From contig WJME01000107.1 in assembly GCA_014728115.1 (NCBI GenBank), positions 1 to 37,333 on the forward strand: DNA of 37,333 bases, given 5' to 3'. Position 1 is the stretch's first letter, and each line of letters begins with the position of its first letter. A program made the translations under genes and the position numbers. The DNA comes from Candidatus Zhuqueibacterota bacterium (GTDB lineage Bacteria; Zhuqueibacterota; Zhuqueibacteria; Residuimicrobiales; Oceaniaggregativiventaceae). Below the pieces are notes generated by a model that made no database searches, was not told the origin of the DNA, and saw only the letters and a list, made by a program, of their open reading frames with translations. This document shows positions 35,047 to 37,333 of the stretch, piece after piece.

Positions 35047-36759
35047 CTAGAGTCTATGAGTCAGCATTAAACTGGTTCGAAATTCATTATAGGTTCTCGA
35101 GCCCTGAAAATTGTTATAAAAGAGGGTAAACAAAATCTGATCTCTCTGGCTAAACCGGAACGTTGAGGTGATCCCTGTCCGTACAAGCCGGTTATCACGG
35201 ATCAGCGAACTGGAGCTGAATAGCGACGAAATCAGTCTGTTATCGAATGCCGTATGAGAGGCCCGCACAGAGTACACCTGGGTCATATAACTGCCGGCAG
35301 TACCCGAATCCCGGTGTGACAGGCCAGCGACAAGACTGCAGCGAAGCTTTTGTGACAATCGTATTTCAGAGGTCAGATTCAATGTATGATAGCGCGATTT
35401 TTGATTGGCATGAGCCATGTTTTTAAGTGAGGTCTGAAAGGAATACTGTACACCGATTTGTCGCAGACTGGACACCTGATCGAATACCAGGGATTGATGG
35501 GAAGTGAAACTGAAATGGTCATAATTCCAGTCCAGTGAATCAAAACGAGCCTCATTTCCCATAAGGATCATACTCGCACTGTTGCTGGATCGCCAGCGGT
35601 CACTCATGCTATTCACGGAAGCGCGCAGTTGATTGCGTATGTTGGTCGACTGTTTTTGACCGAGCAGATTATCAGAGCGTCGATCCCACCCCACCCGAAA
35701 ACGATACTTGCGGAGGCTCCAGCTGCTGTTCAGAGTCAGTTGTTTACGGTCATTGATAAAAGAGGGCAAAGCCAGGGAAACATAGCCCGGACCGATATAT
35801 CGGTACTTGGCAGCCACTGATGTTTTACCGGATTTATATTGGATCCCAGTATGGTAGGCATAATCGAAACGGCTGGTCTGATTGACCGAAAACAGGGATG
35901 AAAAAAGTTGGCGCAATGCCGGAGCAGCAATAAAATCGCTGATTTCGGCATTTTGGGCAGTAAGATCTTTGGTATACAAACTCCCCATGACCTCGGCATT
36001 GAGCTCGAGTCGTTTATCGAACAAATAGAGTCGTGAATTGAATCCGGCGATGCTATTCTCCTGTGGTGTGAGTGAAACCGGATTGTATGGCGGTTCGACC
36101 CAGATCGTATCGAGTTCGGTTTCCAGGGTATCGGGATTCAAAACCCAGAGATCGACAGAATCGGGTCGGGATAACGATGCGGCATCATCTTTGACATGAG
36201 TAAAGATGAGGTCGAAAAAAGAGCCGTATTCAAGACCATACCCCAGTTTTGTCGACACGAGATACTGTGAATAGGCTTGATGGATGACATTTCCATCGAT
36301 CGCACGATGGGTTTGCCCGCCACCCATCGCCAATCGCCATTTTTTTGGATGAATGCTGACAAACCCGCCGCGCACATTGATCCCGTTGTAAGACAGAGGA
36401 GAAAAAAATTCAGAATAATCGCCGGCATGTGCTCTCCCCCATGTCCATTGTGGATGTACCCCCAGAAAATTCATATCTTGTCTCGCATGACTGCTTTCAG
36501 TAGAGGCGAGAAGATCCACGGCCATGGAAAAGCTGGGAGTAAAATAGAGTGACGAGCGCAAAGAGAGCCTAGCTGTACCCGGATCCCGTCGAGGCTGCAT
36601 GCCTTGAATGTTATAGGCCTCGCCATAGAGACTGCTCTGTCCGGTCAATCGAACATTGCGGGCAAGAAAATTTGAGAGATCCGCTTTGACGCTACAATGT
36701 CCGCCCAACAAGAGAATGAGCACCGACCCAACAAGGTAAATAGGACATCTTTCCGGCAT
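35047..36759 (-). CDS. Outer-membrane beta-barrel protein candidate (first gene of surface operon)
   Basis: 570 residues from the ATG at 36757-36759, which begins a plausible signal peptide (hydrophobic run IYLVGSVLILLLGG, then VKA). An in-frame GTG at 36811-36813 would add 18 polar residues ahead of it and has no ribosome binding site. After about residue 30 the protein is almost entirely amphipathic strands with aromatic girdles and Ser/Asn/Asp turns, ending in a TSLMLTHRL strand, as expected for a 20-26-strand barrel. A segment near residues 110-145 reads AGDYSEFFSPLSYNGINVRGG, a GD...G..RG pattern also seen in some large FCB barrel proteins. It has no plug or TonB box. It may anchor or export the partners encoded downstream; that is inference from gene order. 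The next gene starts 8 bp after its stop. Confidence 0.8.
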   Translation of the reverse strand: MPERCPIYLVGSVLILLLGGHCSVKADLSNFLARNVRLTGQSSLYGEAYNIQGMQPRRDPGTARLSLRSSLYFTPSFSMAVDLLASTESSHARQDMNFLGVHPQWTWGRAHAGDYSEFFSPLSYNGINVRGGFVSIHPKKWRLAMGGGQTHRAIDGNVIHQAYSQYLVSTKLGYGLEYGSFFDLIFTHVKDDAASLSRPDSVDLWVLNPDTLETELDTIWVEPPYNPVSLTPQENSIAGFNSRLYLFDKRLELNAEVMGSLYTKDLTAQNAEISDFIAAPALRQLFSSLFSVNQTSRFDYAYHTGIQYKSGKTSVAAKYRYIGPGYVSLALPSFINDRKQLTLNSSWSLRKYRFRVGWDRRSDNLLGQKQSTNIRNQLRASVNSMSDRWRSSNSASMILMGNEARFDSLDWNYDHFSFTSHQSLVFDQVSSLRQIGVQYSFQTSLKNMAHANQKSRYHTLNLTSEIRLSQKLRCSLVAGLSHRDSGTAGSYMTQVYSVRASHTAFDNRLISSLFSSSSLIRDNRLVRTGITSTFRFSQRDQILFTLFYNNFQGSRTYNEFRTSLMLTHRL

Positions 36760-36914
36760 TCTTTTGGTATCCAGATTGAATGGAATATCGAATTGTATAT
36801 CAGTGCGAAACACTATATCGATGATTGATAACCGATGCCGACAAAAGGTGTGAACCCAAATCCCAAAAAAAGTTGAAAGGATAAAACAATATGTTGCGTG
36901 AAATGAAGAAAATA

Positions 36915-36936
36915 AGGGATATCGCGTGATATCCCT
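36915..36936 (-). promoter_or_regulatory. 9-bp perfect palindrome at the predicted start point of the surface operon
   Basis: AGGGATATC-GCGT-GATATCCCT. On the minus strand it lies directly after the predicted -10 box and is followed by TTATTTTC. It could be an operator overlapping the start point, a 5'-end stem-loop that stabilises a very long mRNA, or an attenuator. Confidence 0.4.
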
Positions 36937-36941
36937 ATTAA

Positions 36942-36970
36942 TAGATATTAAAAAAAACAGATATATGCAA
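36942..36970 (-). promoter_or_regulatory. Candidate promoter of the four-gene surface operon
   Basis: Read leftward, TTGCAT (36970-36965), a 17-bp spacer and TATCTA (36947-36942). The leader to the ATG at 36759 would be about 175 nt. The box match is moderate. Confidence 0.3.
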
Positions 36971-37115
36971 GAGTTTTCTTAACGTTTGCGAAATTTGATT
37001 ATTAGAGGTTATCATTTTTTGATAATGTCAGCACTGCTGTCCAAAATAAAGGAGTATAATCTTATTTCGCGTATATTTACACGCTATTCCTTTGCAATAA
37101 TATGAAACATTTTGC

Positions 37116-37144
37116 TTGTGAAAAGCGCCACGATTTTTTATACT
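37116..37144 (+). promoter_or_regulatory. Candidate promoter for the rightmost gene
   Basis: TTGTGA (37116-37121), a 17-bp spacer and TATACT (37139-37144). The leader would be about 60 nt. Confidence 0.4.
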
Positions 37145-37208
37145 TGCGGTAAACGAGTGCTTTAAAATGTATTTTGATCAGCTCTAATATTCAGGAATGG
37201 ACAATCAT

Positions 37209-37333
37209 ATGAAAACCTATCGCGCCCCCTGGAGCAAGATGCTCATCACGATTACCTCTGCGGTCAGTCTGTTATGCATCGGCATGGCCACAGGATTTAT
37301 GATCAGCCAGCCGGGACTGCTTCCCTGGGGAAC
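37209..37333 (+). CDS. Membrane protein, N-terminal fragment cut by window edge
   Basis: 41 complete codons from the ATG at 37209. An in-frame ATG at 37197 is too close to AGGA (37193-37196) to be served by it. The visible part has a short polar start (MKTYRAPWSK), then a membrane segment of about 20 residues (MLITITSAVSLLCIGMATGF) and the beginning of a loop (QPGLLPWG). The start resembles small bacterial membrane proteins with PH-like domains, but too little is present to assign a family. Confidence 0.6.
   Translation, partial: MKTYRAPWSKMLITITSAVSLLCIGMATGFMISQPGLLPWG

Larger units (their letters stand above)
36760..37208. other. Divergent intergenic region controlling the surface operon and the rightward gene
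   Basis: About 450 bp, strongly AT-rich, without a supportable gene. It holds a candidate leftward promoter (36942-36970), an adjoining perfect palindrome (36915-36936), a candidate rightward promoter (37116-37144) and an isolated AAAGGAG at about 37048 with no start codon after it. Confidence 0.5.

Noticed and set aside
1..37333. tRNA, rRNA, CRISPR array, riboswitch or insertion sequence
   Set aside because: I found no spaced direct repeats, no cloverleaf with a TTC-type loop and CCA end, no rRNA-like stretch and no transposase frame. A covariance-model scan would be needed to exclude small RNAs in the spacers.

Overview
The window looks like a chromosomal segment from a Gram-negative member of the Fibrobacteres-Chlorobi-Bacteroidetes (FCB) superphylum, probably outside Bacteroidota proper (for example a KSB1- or Calditrichota-like lineage). 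Three signs support this. One secreted protein ends in a type IX secretion (Por) sorting domain with the FPNPFNP motif. A TonB-dependent receptor is paired with a DUF4249 lipoprotein. Lipoproteins and FN3/Ig-like surface proteins are abundant. Unlike typical Bacteroidota, many genes have clear Shine-Dalgarno sites (AGGAGG), and several upstream regions carry sigma70-like boxes (TTGAwT, 16-17 bp, TAnnnT). No rRNA, tRNA, CRISPR array, transposase or phage gene was recognised.

Left part (1-7.3 kb), glycan-related: a TIM-barrel glycoside hydrolase cut by the window edge, a formylglycine-type sulfatase, a solitary HsdR_N-type nuclease-like domain, a two-domain VOC dioxygenase, a DUF1080 (3-keto-glycoside hydrolase-like) lipoprotein and an alpha/beta esterase. 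A dispersed repeat lies as an inverted pair between the first two genes. Then comes about 850 bp without a large gene, holding a possible 21-residue ORF with a near-perfect ribosome binding site.

Middle part (8.1-19.6 kb): a T9SS-exported Calx-beta/discoidin-like protein, a small secreted Ig-like protein and a second DUF1080 lipoprotein, each followed by a hairpin. Next is a translationally coupled ABC exporter operon (ATPase and two ABC-2 permeases with TTGA and ATGA overlaps). It converges at a shared hairpin on an operon of a TonB-dependent receptor and a DUF4249 lipoprotein. A HAD phosphatase is divergent from that operon.

Right part (19.65-36.8 kb), the most unusual: a four-gene leftward operon encoding, in transcription order, a 570-residue outer-membrane beta-barrel candidate, a 1,155-residue lipoprotein built of ten He_PIG-type Ig domains in an alternating A/B pattern, a 3,288-residue secreted giant, and a 642-residue secreted five-FN3 protein. 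I infer that they form one cell-surface or envelope-spanning assembly; its function is unknown. A divergent membrane-protein gene begins at the right edge.
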